A DNA stretch of 64,000 nucleotides from Beroe forskalii (Eukaryota > Ctenophora > Nuda > Beroida > Beroidae): assembly GCA_011033025.1 (NCBI GenBank), contig WFMF01000148.1, positions 186,001 through 250,000 of the forward strand, written 5' to 3'. Shown here piece after piece: positions 20,401-31,087 of this stretch (the stretch's first letter is position 1; each line of letters begins with the position of its first letter). The notes beneath the pieces were generated by a model, which was not told the origin of the DNA, made no database searches, and saw nothing but the letters and a program-made list of their open reading frames with translations. Made by a program: the position numbers and the translations under genes.

Positions 20401-23400
20401 CTGCCAAATATCGACACCTTTTCTTCTACAGGTAAACTACTTTATCCACGCGGGTCACCTTAGTATTGAGGGCTGTAAAATGAGTAAAAGTCTGAAGAAC
20501 TTTATCACTATCAAGGATGCTTTGAAGAAGAACACTGGAAGACAACTTCGGATTTGTGACAATTGCGAACATTTGTGAAATATCTTCTGTGAAAACTGAA
20601 ACCGTAATTCAAAAGAACGCAATTTAAATTAATCAGGTCCCAATAATCTACAGATATATGGGAATGAATCATTGATCCATTTAACTGATATAGAATATAA
20701 CTGTTAGTGCCTAAATTCTAAAGTTTCATTCTCCGATATTGTGAGCCATACTAGATCTAGAAAGATAATCAAATTGATGATTCGCGTTTATTTTAGAAGA
20801 TAATTGCTGTATGTATCTTTTATTTTATTGAATGACTGTTAATGACAGTAATTCTAATGACTGTTACCTACAGATTCATTTTCTCTCCCATTCTGGCACG
20901 GTGGACTGGACTACAGCGAAAGTGCTATGTCAGAGGCAGTTAACACGGAGAAATACTTCAACGTAAGTTCGTAGTCTGTTTGATTCTTATCTCTATTTAC
21001 AATGTTGAAATTCGGGACAGAAAACAAAAGAATTGTTCTCCCATTCTGAAAATCTTTTGCGGCGCGATCGCCGAACGCATATTTTCTTACCTTTCAGCAT
21101 TTGAAACTAGCAATAGCGCGCCGCGCACGCGAACGGAAAATTACATACTTACATGGTGTGCTTATGCGTGGCAATTACCGCTTTCAAAGATGACACTTGA
21201 CAGCTCACAGCTGATAGACTTCTTGATCAAAATTAAGTTGAAAAAGGCCCATTTGAATGTTAAATACTCTCATAACGCCATGTGAAATCGTTGAATGTTG
21301 ATTCTCCAAATTAAAAGTTGATTTATTTCAGGAATTCTTCCACCTTGTCAAATACCACAAATCAACGCTCGGCGAAGGCATCTCGAGCTTCACCAAACCA
21401 TCCCCCAACGAACTTAACCTCTACGCTCAACTCGCCGATTGCCAACGGGCCGTCCATAACGCCCTGGCCGATAACTTCGATACTCCGACTGTTATGAAGT
21501 TGCTGAAGTCCGTGGTATCGGACGCCTACACATATCTCAGTGCCCAGAAGCAACCGAACGTGAGGCTTCTGATTCAAGTCGCGGTGTACGTTACGAAGAT
21601 TCTATCGGTGTTTGGTGTGGTGTCAACCAGCGAATCCATCGGATTCGGAGCAGGAAGTGGTGACTCTTTACCGTTAAAACAGCGTCACGCACGCGTAAAC
21701 AGTAAAGCGCAGTCATGTGGAAATTTCAGAATTAAATTTCTTGCCCACTTCTTGAGCAGGTGTTCAAGACACCTTCTATCTAAGTGTACCTTCTATCTAA
21801 GTGTACAAGTAAGTGTACAATAAATGGCAATTCACAAGGGCCTTTGACAGTGTACTATAGGTTCATGTAGCACTGGCATATAAATTCATCAAACAATTCA
21901 AAACTTGAAATAAATAGTTCTGTGCATTTTCAAGTTGACAATAACTGTATGATTTAAAGTTCATATTTATCGGTTTCCACTTCGACATGTAAATGACTTA
22001 ATGAAACATGTGAAAATGATCCTTTTAACCTGTACTATCTCAGGAAGTGGTGAGGCGTCCCAATCCACGGACGAAGCAGTCCTCCCCTTCGTTCGAGCTC
22101 TCTCCGAATTCCGAGACGACGTCCGAAGTGCAGCAAGGTTTATTAACGATCCCTTAATTTGATATTTAATGACTTTTTATTAATTTCCTTCAATTCAGGC
22201 TCGTTTTTGCGACCGTTAAAGCCTTACGTCCTCAAAATTTTGGTCATTTAGACCCCTCCCCACATGTCCGTTGCAAACGTCCCAAACAAAAAAAGTTAAA
22301 TAAAATTTGTAAAATCTTTTGATTTCAGGGAGCTGAAAGCGGGTAACATTCTGGAGCAGTGTGACAGTGTACGTGACAACGTGTTGCCGGAGTTAGGGGT
22401 GCGGTTAGAAGACCGGGAACCCGGTACACCTGCCGTTTTCAAGGTTTGTTTTGTTTTGTTTTTTGCTTTGTTTTGTTTTGTTAGTAAGACAAATGTATTT
22501 TCTGTGTATCAGGTCTTGACTCGGACTAGATAATAGCAAATTTGAATACTCTGATTTCTCTATTTATGGTACGATTATCTGATTATAAATTACCTTAATT
22601 TATTACAACTACCTACAACTTTATACGATAATTGAGATGATTAACAATTTATCTCCCCAGATCGATGATAAAGAGACACTGCTCAGAGAAAAGCAGCACA
22701 GACAGGATGAAATAGCTCGCAAACAAAAGGAGAAGGTGAGCATTGAATTATTTGAGTTTTGAGACTGTCAGTACAGCTTTATTCACTTTATTTAGCATTT
22801 TTTAAACATTTGCTATCAAGAAATCATTAAATATTCTCCATTCCCAGTTGTTGTGGTGCGATTAAACAAGTTGAACAAAATTTAAAATATTGAAGTCAAT
22901 GAAAACTTTGATATACATCACAATATTTGATACATCACAAAAAGCACATCGGTCAAAAATCAGTTATTCAAAAAAGACCTTAAAATGCAACAAGTATTTA
23001 AAAACAATGGACCTTTTCTGTGATAGTTGAAAAAACAAATAATTGTGAGGTGTGAGGTGAATGACGTTGAACTGAATATGGGGATTTATAAAAATGATGT
23101 GATGTCTGAAATGAGGCAATATTCAATTGCATGTCTGATTGCCTGTACTGGGTCAACGGCGTATAAACATACCCATGGCACGACCAATGACCATTTGATA
23201 TTGGCCAATGACCTCGTGAGTTTGTCGCTGATTGATCTATGTCGCGGCCGTTTCCGTGGCTCTTGATAAGTTAATGTTCACTTGCGCTGCTGCTTGATAT
23301 GTCTTTGGGGAGTAAAAGAGCACCTTCCAGGCATGTTTTTGCAGTGTGTTCATTCTGCATCACTCTATCTGGGTCGTGTAATGTAGCCAGCATTGCAGTT

Positions 23401-26400
23401 CGTTGCCACCAAATTCCTCATAGCTAGCTTTTCCTTCTCATGTACGATCTGAATGTTTGAAAATTAAAATCGGAATTTTACCTGAAAATCCGGGCATGGG
23501 CCATAGAATACTACACTAGAATGCTGAAAAGTGCACACGTTAAAATAGGGAATCTTAAAGAATTGGAAGACTAATTACAATAAAATATTTTGGCAGCTAT
23601 ATTAAGCAACTCTTTCTATGTTTATAATCACACAACATAATTACCGGCATTTCGCGCTGAAGGGGTGACAGCACATACACAACATCTGGTCTGGTAGGGT
23701 TGAAAAAGGTCAAGTTACCACCTCTAATTTACCCCTCTGATGCTGCTTCTCATTCTGGTTCTTCTGGTGGTAGACGGACGGTTGTCTGCTCATCTTGACA
23801 CAGTCCGATTTCGGGATAATGTTGTTCAGGTTTTGAACGGTAATTCGTGCGATATGCGATGACATGTCCATGGTACTTGTGGAAAATCCGGTTTTTTATC
23901 GGAGAAAATAATTCAAAATATTAAGCAATAAATATCTGAAGAATGGTTAGTGAAGAGTGAGCTAGCAGTTTTATATGGTTTTGCGTCATTGAAATTTGAA
24001 ATCACCTCATTTTCAAATTCAATTTCGGCTTCACCGGTTTTTCCGGGTTTTACTTATCGAAAAATCATGTACACAGTACTTGATTTCACTGAAAATTGCA
24101 CCGTGCAACGAATTTGTTCCATTTGCTGAATCGTGATATATATGATAACTTAACTGGCGAAATTAAAGGACTCTAATCGAATCACTTCCGAATTTTTAAC
24201 GTTATTAAAGTGCTACGAGGTGGACAGTTTCGTGAGTGAGCATTTTTTGTCTTCATTTTGAAACACGAAAAAACGATAGAAAGTATATTTTTGGATTTCA
24301 GACAACTTTAATTTGAAGTGTCGCCTATATCAATGATACCGCCTCATTTGATAATATCTATATTTGGATCTTAGGTGTTATGTATCGAAGTGTTGGGTCA
24401 CTGGCTGTTTAGTCCGGAAATTTAAAAAAGTAAAAAAGGGCACAGACAAAACGCACACTGAAACTACCTGACTCCCCCTCCAAAAAATTGATTATTTTCA
24501 GTTATGAACATAAAAGAAACGCTGAGTAAAAAAACTTCGATCGTCTGTGAAATAATCGAAAATTTAGCGATAAAAGATAAGATTATAAGATATCAAAGAG
24601 AATGCAAGCAACAAAATTCATTGAAATAATTTGATCATTGTTGGAAACGATGCTCATCGCAAAATATTGATTTTCAGCTGCATTTACTATCATTATCAAA
24701 AATGTCAGAGATTGTTTGTGTCCATCACTGGATTGCGATCCGCTTGATTATCGATAATAAATAAACTGAACTCCAAACTGACTGGTGTTCATTTAAAAGT
24801 CCGGATTGCCGAAAAATTACTGGCTTGTAGCGATTATCCCTTGGTTTATCCTCCCAAATTACTGGATCATCTCCATTTTCGGTTGTCCATGGTATTACCC
24901 CCAAAAAACCGGATCTTGTCGGTTGTCCATTGGTATTACCCCCAAAATACCGGATCTTGTCCATCAATATTTGCCGTATCTGTACTTGTGAACGCACCAG
25001 CCGTGGGAATCCGACGTACTTCTAGGACGTACTTCCTGAGGTATACGCCCATAATTTCAAGGAATAAAATCAGTAAGAGAATGGTAGAGAATGGCAAGGG
25101 AATAGCAAGGCAAACGCCCACAATTCCAAAGATTGGCGAGGGAATGGTAAAGGAATGGCAAGGGAATGACAAGGGAATAGTTCAGTAATTTGCTCGATTG
25201 CTAGAAATCTCCTATAGGAAACAGTGCCAAATTAAACAGACCTGTTTCTTGAACGGGCTGACAACGTACACCACATCTGAACTCTTTGGGTCGAATATTT
25301 TCAGTTTTTCCGACTCCGATTTTCTCCGAGTGTTCAGAGGGATTTCGCGAGGTCTCGAATTCGAAATCTCAGACAGGGCATTTAGTGACGACATTTTTGT
25401 GTGCGAAACACAAAAATGTGAACAAAATCCGATATGGAACACAACCAGTAATGGACGAGAGGAAGTGGTGGTTTTCTCAGTGAGTGTGAAATTTCTGGAA
25501 CGCGAATTTTGCATATTTATTTCCTGTATAATTTTAATTTGCCTTGTAATATAACCCGTCTAGAGTGGCAATTATAGTGTTCCATCATCCATGTCCATTT
25601 TCCGTTCCAAATTCATATTTTGCACTTGATAGATTTATTGATAATACTTATTGAAAATACCTATTATTATGCAAGATGTCATAAAATTTCTATACACAGA
25701 ATTGATTTTATTCATATACATCTAAGTAATACAAGAGAAAAACACATGGGTAAATTTAGTCAGCAATAATCAGATAGAGTATACAGCAATTGCAATTGTA
25801 TTAATTTAAAAAAGATAGCCCTAACCGGCTCTAACCTATATAATAGCGAGATATTATCTATAAAACAGCTATAATCAATAGAATAGCATATGTCAATTAT
25901 AATTGTAATTTAAAAGACGTGCAAATGTCTTCTTTGCGCGTCACCTTTCGATATAAATTCCATCAAAAGTACAGCAACATTGGGCGTCTTAATGGGACCC
26001 TCTTTCTATCGAGCGATCTGCACTCATATTACGTTATGATTTGGTTGAGACTTAATTTATTGACCGTTTGATAAATCGCAGTGTTCTTCTGTGTGCAGTG
26101 TTCCTGAAGCAGTTATCTATATCGATCGAAAGATCTGTCAAAAGAAGGCAAATTTCAATAAAATTCCAATGAAAAAGCAAATTAAATTGTGCGTCTTGTT
26201 TTGGGCCCTCTTTCTAAAAATTCACGATAGACTCTCTGAACTCATATCTCTATACTAGAAGTTATGAATAGTCTGTCTGTCCTTCCCTATTCTCTGAAGT
26301 CCCAGTTTCTTCAAATCTTCCTTCTGTTAAAGTTTTCTTTTGATTCAAATTTATCCGGTCTTCTTCTGAAACTTCTTTTCTTGATAAGGACCCTGTTCTA

Positions 26401-29400
26401 TCTCTATATTCTCTTTTCTTCTGATTTGCTTTCTTCATTTGATTCAAGTACACCAGGAATTCTGTGGCCTTCTAATTCTCTTTTCTGATTTGCATTTCTT
26501 CTTTTGATTCGGACCCTGGTATTCTGTGGCCTTCTATAATTCTCTTTTCTCTGATTTGTTTCTTCTTTTTGATTCAAGGACCCCTGAATTCTATACTAAT
26601 TCTCTTTTCTTTCTGATTTTCTTCTTTTTCAAGTCCCAATTTCTGGCCTTCTAATTCTCTTTTCCTTCTGTTAAAGTTTTCTTTTGATTCAAGGACCCCA
26701 GGTATCCGGTGCCCTTCTCTTTTCCTTCTGATTTCTTCTTTTGATTCAAGGACCCCAGGTATTCTGTGGCCTTCTAATTCTCTTTTCTTTCTGATTTGCA
26801 TTTCTTCTTTTGATTCAAGGACCCCTGGTATTCTGTGGCCTTCTAATTCTCTTTTCCTTCTGATTTGCATTTCTTCTCCAGATTCAAGGACCCCAGGTAT
26901 TCTATGGCCTTCTAATTCTCTTTTCCTTCTGATTTGCATTTCTTCTTTTGATTCAAGTACCCCTGGTATTCTATGGCCTTCTAATTCTCTTTTCCTTCTG
27001 ATTTGCATTTCTTCTTTTGATTCAAGGACCCCTAGGTATTCTGTGGCCTTCTAATTCTCTTTTCTTTCTGATTTGCATTTCTTCTCCAGATTCAAGAACC
27101 CCTGGTATCCGGTGCCCTTCTCTTTTCCTTCTGATTTCTTCTTTTGATTCAAGGACCCCAGGTATCCGGTGGCCTTCTAATTCTCTTTTCCTTCTCATTT
27201 GCATTTCTTCGCTAGATTCAAGTACACCAGGTATTCTATGGCCTTCTAATTCTCTTTTCATTCTGTTAAAGTCTTCCTTTGATTCAAGGACCCCTGGTAT
27301 TCTATGACCTTCTAACTCTCTTTTCCTTCTGATTTGCATTTCTTCTTTTGATTCAAGGACCCCAGGAATTCTGTGGCCTTCTAATTCTCTTTTCCTTCTC
27401 ATTTGCATTTCTTCTTCAGATTCAAGTACACCAGGAATTCTATGCCCTTCTCTTTTTCTTCTGATTTCTTCTTTTGATTCAAGGACCCCAGGTATTCTGT
27501 GGCCTTCTAATTCTCTTTTCCTTCTGATTTGCATTTCTTCTTTTGATTCAAGAACCCCCGGTATCCGATGCCCTTCTCTTTTCCTTCTAATTTCTTCTTC
27601 AGATTCAAGGACCCCTGGTATTCTATGACCTTCTTCAAACTCCAAGTCTCTCTTTTCCAGCACTAATCTTGTCTGTTTTTTCTCTGACATCCTCTTAACC
27701 ATTTCTTCATCAGCTTCAACTATCCCGGGTATTCTATGACCTCCCAAACTTCTCCTTGTGATCTCCTCTCTAACTTCCATCACACCAGGGATTCTGTGTC
27801 TCTCTTCCTCTTCTGTGTCTTGTAGGGTGCCCAGAAAACCAGCAGAATGCTGGGTTAGAGCAGCTAGTATCAGCAGGGTGAACTTCATCATGATTCTTGT
27901 GGTCCTGTGGAAATGGGGGGATTGTTAAAGTGAGGGCTGAAGCACAAATATTCCATTTAAATAGTCCAAATTTACAAATTAAATCCAAGTCATAATTTTG
28001 ATGAAATCCCGTACGAAAATTAATTTCACACCCGACCCCACGCCCTGAGGCAGAGGATGGTTATTCATCGCAAGAAAATTATTTGCCGTTCGGCGCCATG
28101 AAATATTTACGATAAACCGTAATAATGAAACCACCCTTAGTGGCCTATTGTTTGCTTCCAGCCTAGAAACCCAGGTTTCAAAGTAAAGTTGGGAATGCCG
28201 TTTAAAATCAGGAAATTGCTTAATAGCTGAATTTAAACAAAATTAAGTTTATTTTACCAAAATCATTGGAAATTAAATCATTATAACTGCCCTATTTTAT
28301 AAAGTTAAATTATTATGGCCTTACTTAGCAGCCCTAAACAAAATTAACTCCGCTAATTTTGTTTAATCTTTACCTGGCGTCACTGGTCGTTTATCCACTG
28401 ATGTGTTGAATGGACTCCAATTCTTGACGACACGGTCAATTGAGCTTACGGGAAAATTTCCTGGATTGGGCAGAAATCCGGTGATCCGTTGAATTTTGAC
28501 TGAATAAACAAACTGCTTGATTCTTAAAATGAGTCCTGCAGAAAACCTGCTAATAAAAAGATGAGTACGTCCATTGTCATCGGAAAATTGACAAACAATG
28601 TAAATTTAACTGGTCACAATGAACTCATTGTTTTATGATTTTATAAATTAAGTTCTGTCCGTGTCTGTTGGTTCAACCCTTCAATATCATTGAAGTCATC
28701 ATTTTCTCTCCTGATTTTGATTGTCCTGGATTGATTGTATTTGTAAATCAAAGCGATTATGCAACTTTCTTTGTCTAGAGATTACTCAAGGACCGATAAG
28801 AATAAAAGGAGAGCTTCGCACAAACACAAAGCGCTCACGAACGTTGCACATGCTCAAACAATGAAACATAGACTGCCTCTTTGCCTTAAAATGAGAAGAA
28901 AATAGACAACGCCCGACTACCAGTAGATCAGTGAAAAGATTGACTGATTGACAATGAAAGAAACAGTTGACTGTTGAGCCAAATTTTACAGAGTTACTTT
29001 GCTGAATTTACAATTACACGGTTGCTGCAGTAGATGCATTGTAGCGAAGATTAGAATAACAGGGACGTGTCGAACTCATAGGTGCAAGTTAGAATGAAAG
29101 CCGCGCATATATGAGTTCGACACGCCACCGTTAAAGTGGGGCACAAATAAACTTTACAAATTCAGATTTGAGTATTCGAGTGACCGAAGGCCCGCTGTTT
29201 CCGGTTCTAACCCTGGTGTCACGACCTGTTTGAGTAATTCGCCGTGCTTGAGTCAGGGTATTTTTACGGCAATATGTAATGCTTCTCTTTCCCGAGACAC
29301 CAGGGAAGCAAGGACGATTGTTTTAATTTATGTCACTAATTCATCTCTTATCATAACATTCTCATTGATGATTTCATCCCTATTTTAGGCTTACCACATG

Positions 29401-30851
29401 TTACGTGTTCCTGTTTGTTCGCGCGGCGCGCGCGCTTTTCAATTTCAGTTTTCGTAGAACTCTAGAAGAGACGCGCTCACGTGCGCAAAATAAGGCTCCG
29501 TAACATGGATTAATTTCAGGCAGAGAAGGCAGCGGCACGAGAGAAGGCGGCTCGAGAGAAGCTGGAGAAAGGGAAGCTCTCCCCGAAAGAAATGTTCCGG
29601 ACTCCGGCTTACTCAGCCTGGGATGAGGAGGGAATGCCAACCCACGATGCTAAGGGAGCTGAGGTGGGTTCCGGTAACACTAACCCTGTCTTTAACAGGG
29701 CGTGTCGAACTTTGTAACTCCTACGTGCGCGGTGTAACGCGTATGTCAATGTGCGCACAAGGATCGATCGAAAGACCCGTCGAAAGAACGCGCAAATTAC
29801 AGTGCGCGCGCAAGGGTTCAATTTTCTTTTAATCGAATTTTTGTTGAAATTTGCGCATCTTTCGACGGGAATGCCAACCCACGATGCTAAGGGAGCTGAG
29901 GTGAGTAACTCTGACACTGACTTTATCTGTGACAGGTTTAACTGCAGTTTTGTGTGCGCGGCATCAGTAAGAGTTTGCGCGGCGTACAGACTGAGACATG
30001 TTTTTCAATATTTTATTTATAATTATATATCTCTAAGTCTAAGCTACGCACATAAAACAGAACGAGAAAACTGCAGTTCGGACTGTCTTCGTTATACTTT
30101 AGTATCGAAAAACGTACTGTGGAAAGTGAAAGATTGCGCGCGCAGTATCAGTACCACTCTAACTGACAACTGTGTCAGTATCACCCATATGTGTGCAGAC
30201 CGCTCGATTGAAAAAGGGCTCGATAGAGGCGCGCAGATTATCGAGGCCTCTGTCAATCGAGCGGTCTGCACACATGCGTGTTAGGGGCGTGTCGAACTCC
30301 TACGTGCGCGACTTGTAGTTGTTCATGCAGCCATGTGCGGCGTGATCGTGTGCGGTTCACTGCCTGTCATTGTCAGCCAGTGAGCCGCGCATGGAAAAGC
30401 CGCGCGCACGTAGGAGTTCGGCACGCCACCGTATCACTATCTCTGACGAAAAACGTACTGTGGAAAGAGTGCGCTCGCAGTATCAGTACCACTATCTGTG
30501 TCAGTACTTCGAATGCGCGTCTTTTAAACTTTATGAACGTGCTCATTACTCCTCTGCGCGCACTTTTAATGTGACCGTGGTGGCCTTTTGACGCGCTTGA
30601 GAGCTTTTCTTTAATGCGTGTTGCTTTGATAGTACTTTTCACGCTGTCACGCGCCGCAAAAAAGCACCCAAGCGCGTCGTAATACGCCGCGCCTCGAGAC
30701 CACGGTGAGATTTGCAGTCTTGCACAGATCCCTTACGAACTTCCCCTTTCAGATGACTCAGTCCCAGTTGAAGAAGTTGCGGAAACAATACGCAAACCAG
30801 GACAAGTTGCACAAAACCTACCTTCAGCATATCTCTGACCTGGAGATTTAG
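14202..30851 (+). CDS. CARS1: Cysteinyl-tRNA synthetase, 17 exons
   Basis: Charges tRNA-Cys with cysteine. Exons: 14202-14590, 14927-15093, 15361-15549, 15829-15994, 16265-16464, 16808-16967, 17272-17410, 18854-19001, 20061-20172, 20432-20555, 20874-20962, 21332-21659, 22044-22137, 22329-22443, 22661-22735, 29520-29663 and 30753-30851. From exon 3 onward the splice phases agree. Recognisable blocks in order: [25 protein letters not shown] (class I HIGH motif), [12 protein letters not shown], the eukaryotic insertion [34 protein letters not shown] then [18 protein letters not shown] (KMSKS loop), a helical anticodon-binding region, and the lysine-rich C-terminal tail ending in GMPTHDAKG and [20 protein letters not shown], as in animal cytosolic enzymes. 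Exon 1 adds a presequence-like N-terminus. Oddities: a 13-residue insertion just after HIGH, a frame conflict between exons 1 and 2, and a duplicated end of exon 16. Intron 15 hosts an antisense gene. Confidence 0.95.
15498..15545 (+). other. 39-bp in-frame insertion after the HIGH motif, flanked by 9-bp direct repeats
   Basis: TGGGCCATG occurs at 15498-15506 and again at 15537-15545, exactly 39 bp apart. The exon stays open and reads ASHMGH, then [13 protein letters not shown], then ER joined to SYITFD in exon 4. Family members have GHARSYI with nothing in between. An internal donor that would remove it in phase is not apparent. Confidence 0.6.
17642..18728. mobile_element. Nonautonomous DNA transposon with CACTATATAGTG repeats
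   Basis: Inverted termini of about 34 bp (17642-17675 and 18694-18728) each consist of two copies of the 12-bp perfect palindrome CACTATATAGTG. Further exact or one-mismatch copies lie subterminally near 17683, 17701, 17721, 17790, 18616, 18634 and 18655. This looks like an array of transposase binding sites. The inner 700 bp are more GC-rich than the surroundings and have no transposase-like frame. The element lies in intron 7 of the synthetase gene. Confidence 0.8.
19081..19808. mobile_element. Fold-back element, inverted dimer of about 730 bp
   Basis: Starts TACCGGGTGGTCCAAAAAGA and ends with the exact reverse complement. Homology of the arms continues inward for about 300 bp (for example GGATCATATTGCCCACATAT on the left and ATGTGGGCAATATGATCC on the right), so almost the whole element can fold into one hairpin. 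It lies in intron 8 of the synthetase gene. Flanking TA dinucleotides could be the target duplication. The open frames here are mirror shadows. Confidence 0.85.
19818..19946 (+). repeat. 17-bp tandem repeat CATCATTTGATGACATT
   Basis: About seven copies, the first ones ending GACATT and the later ones GATATT, so two sub-variants amplified in blocks. The unit contains ATCATTTGAT, itself palindromic. It adjoins the fold-back element in intron 8. Confidence 0.85.
22736..26055. other. 5' half of synthetase intron 15; no gene seen
   Basis: AT-rich intronic DNA. A short tandem duplication around TTGTCCAT-GGTATTACCCCC lies at 24840-24960 and a GGAATGGCAAGGGAATAG-type repeat at 25080-25180. Open frames such as 23027-23266, 25198-25554 and 25212-25514 overlap antisense frames and show no motif. 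Confidence 0.4.
26056..26061 (-). promoter_or_regulatory. Candidate polyadenylation signal of the repeat-peptide gene
   Basis: AATAAA on the minus strand, about 200 bp downstream of the last stop of the repeat-rich frame (26262). The spacing suits a normal 3' UTR. Confidence 0.35.
26262..27021 (-). other. Frame-shifted continuation of the repeat-peptide precursor
   Basis: The repeats continue beyond the stop of the main frame. 27008-26574 carries five more HRIPG-type units in another frame. 26453-26262 gives a non-repetitive acidic/basic tail in the same frame as that segment, ending in GQTDYS. Compared with the repeat consensus, one extra A at about 27034 (CCCCTAGGTATT versus CCCCTGGTATT) causes the first shift, and more small indels lie between 26454 and 26574. 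Because the tail stays open, the original protein probably ran through to 26262. The indels may be assembly errors in a repetitive tract or real decay. Joined length is left open. Confidence 0.6.
27022..27891 (-). CDS. Secreted tandem-repeat peptide precursor (novel)
   Basis: A 289-residue frame. Residues 1-18 ([18 protein letters not shown]) form a clear signal peptide with a likely cut after SAG. An acidic spacer follows, then two variant units ([19 protein letters not shown]), then nine near-identical units with core [11 protein letters not shown] and an acidic tail such as KEEMQI. Each unit ends in RRKR, RKKR or RMKR, the sites used by prohormone convertases. This is the architecture of an invertebrate neuropeptide or other secreted multi-peptide precursor. 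Predicted products are acidic peptides of about 13-19 residues without the Gly that would direct amidation. I know no named family with this core. A minus-strand acceptor (TTTCCACAG) 13 bases before the ATG suggests a spliced 5' UTR. The gene is nested antisense in synthetase intron 15. Confidence 0.82.
   Translation of the reverse strand: MMKFTLLILAALTQHSAGFLGTLQDTEEEERHRIPGVMEVREEITRRSLGGHRIPGIVEADEEMVKRMSEKKQTRLVLEKRDLEFEEGHRIPGVLESEEEIRRKREGHRIPGVLESKEEMQIRRKRELEGHRIPGVLESKEEIRRKREGHRIPGVLESEEEMQMRRKRELEGHRIPGVLESKEEMQIRRKRELEGHRIPGVLESKEDFNRMKRELEGHRIPGVLESSEEMQMRRKRELEGHRIPGVLESKEEIRRKREGHRIPGVLESGEEMQIRKKRELEGHRIPRGP
27905..29519. other. Upstream region of the antisense gene within intron 15
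   Basis: Should contain the 5' UTR exon and promoter of the minus-strand precursor gene. I could not place the exon. A 64-bp fold-back (29063-29126, ends CGTGTCGAACTCATA and TATGAGTTCGACACG) belongs to the same dispersed family as 30287-30430. Confidence 0.4.
29063..29126. repeat. Small fold-back GTGTCGAACTC element
   Basis: Inverted ends CGTGTCGAACTCATA and TATGAGTTCGACACG about 35 bp apart. The same termini appear at 29698-29735 and 30287-30430, where the core is GTAGGAGTTC-type. Confidence 0.65.
29735..29870. repeat. Fold-back element GGATCGATCGAAAGACCCGT
   Basis: Left part GGATCGATCGAAAGACCCGT then GAAAGAACGCGCAAATTAC, right part GAAATTTGCGCATCTTTCGACG, giving an imperfect hairpin. It lies between the two copies of the exon 16 end. 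A related pair is at 34342-34645. Confidence 0.6.
29868..29938 (+). repeat. Duplicated copy of the end of synthetase exon 16
   Basis: GGGAATGCCAACCCACGATG continuing to GGAGCTGAGGT repeats 29629-29665 exactly. Weaker homology continues past the donor for about 35 bp into an ACAGG motif. The copy has its own GTGAGT donor, a better match to consensus than the original GTGGGT, but no acceptor directly before it, so it is probably not used as an exon. Confidence 0.75.
30183..30286. repeat. Hairpin GTGTGCAGACCGCTCGATTG
   Basis: ATGTGTGCAGACCGCTCGAT at the left and its complement ATCGAGCGGTCTGCACACAT at the right, perfect over about 20 bp, in the last synthetase intron. Confidence 0.7.
30287..30430. 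repeat. Fold-back GGCGTGTCGAACTCCTACGT element
   Basis: Left end GGCGTGTCGAACTCCTACGT and right end ACGTAGGAGTTCGGCACGCC are reverse complements with one mismatch. It is the larger relative of 29063-29126. Confidence 0.75.
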
Positions 30852-31087
30852 AAAAGAACTTTCTTTGAAATTGGTTTTTGATTATGATAGGGGTTGTAGT
30901 AGAGTTGTGGTTTGTGTAGAATGTTGATTTGTAGATCATTTGATTGATTTTAACTTTAACTTTCTTTGAAGAATTGTGTCAACTTTTTGTCATTGTCAAA
31001 TTCATGAATGTCCACCCATATTCTGAACCAAAGGAAGAAGATAAATTTTCTTTTCGGTAATGTCAAAGTGAAACAAACAGTTAAATA

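Noticed and set aside
21494..21823. Read-through of synthetase exon 12 to 21823
   Set aside because: The extension beyond the GTGACT donor at 21660 is not family-like, and phase and homology resume cleanly at 22044.
23027..23266. 79-codon ORF in synthetase intron 15
   Set aside because: No splice context, motif or similarity that I can recognise; length is within chance for this base composition.
26264..27307. Plus-strand ORFs across the peptide-repeat gene
   Set aside because: Repeat-derived translations (FLICISS-type) opposite the true minus-strand frame. They lack the signal peptide and processing logic.
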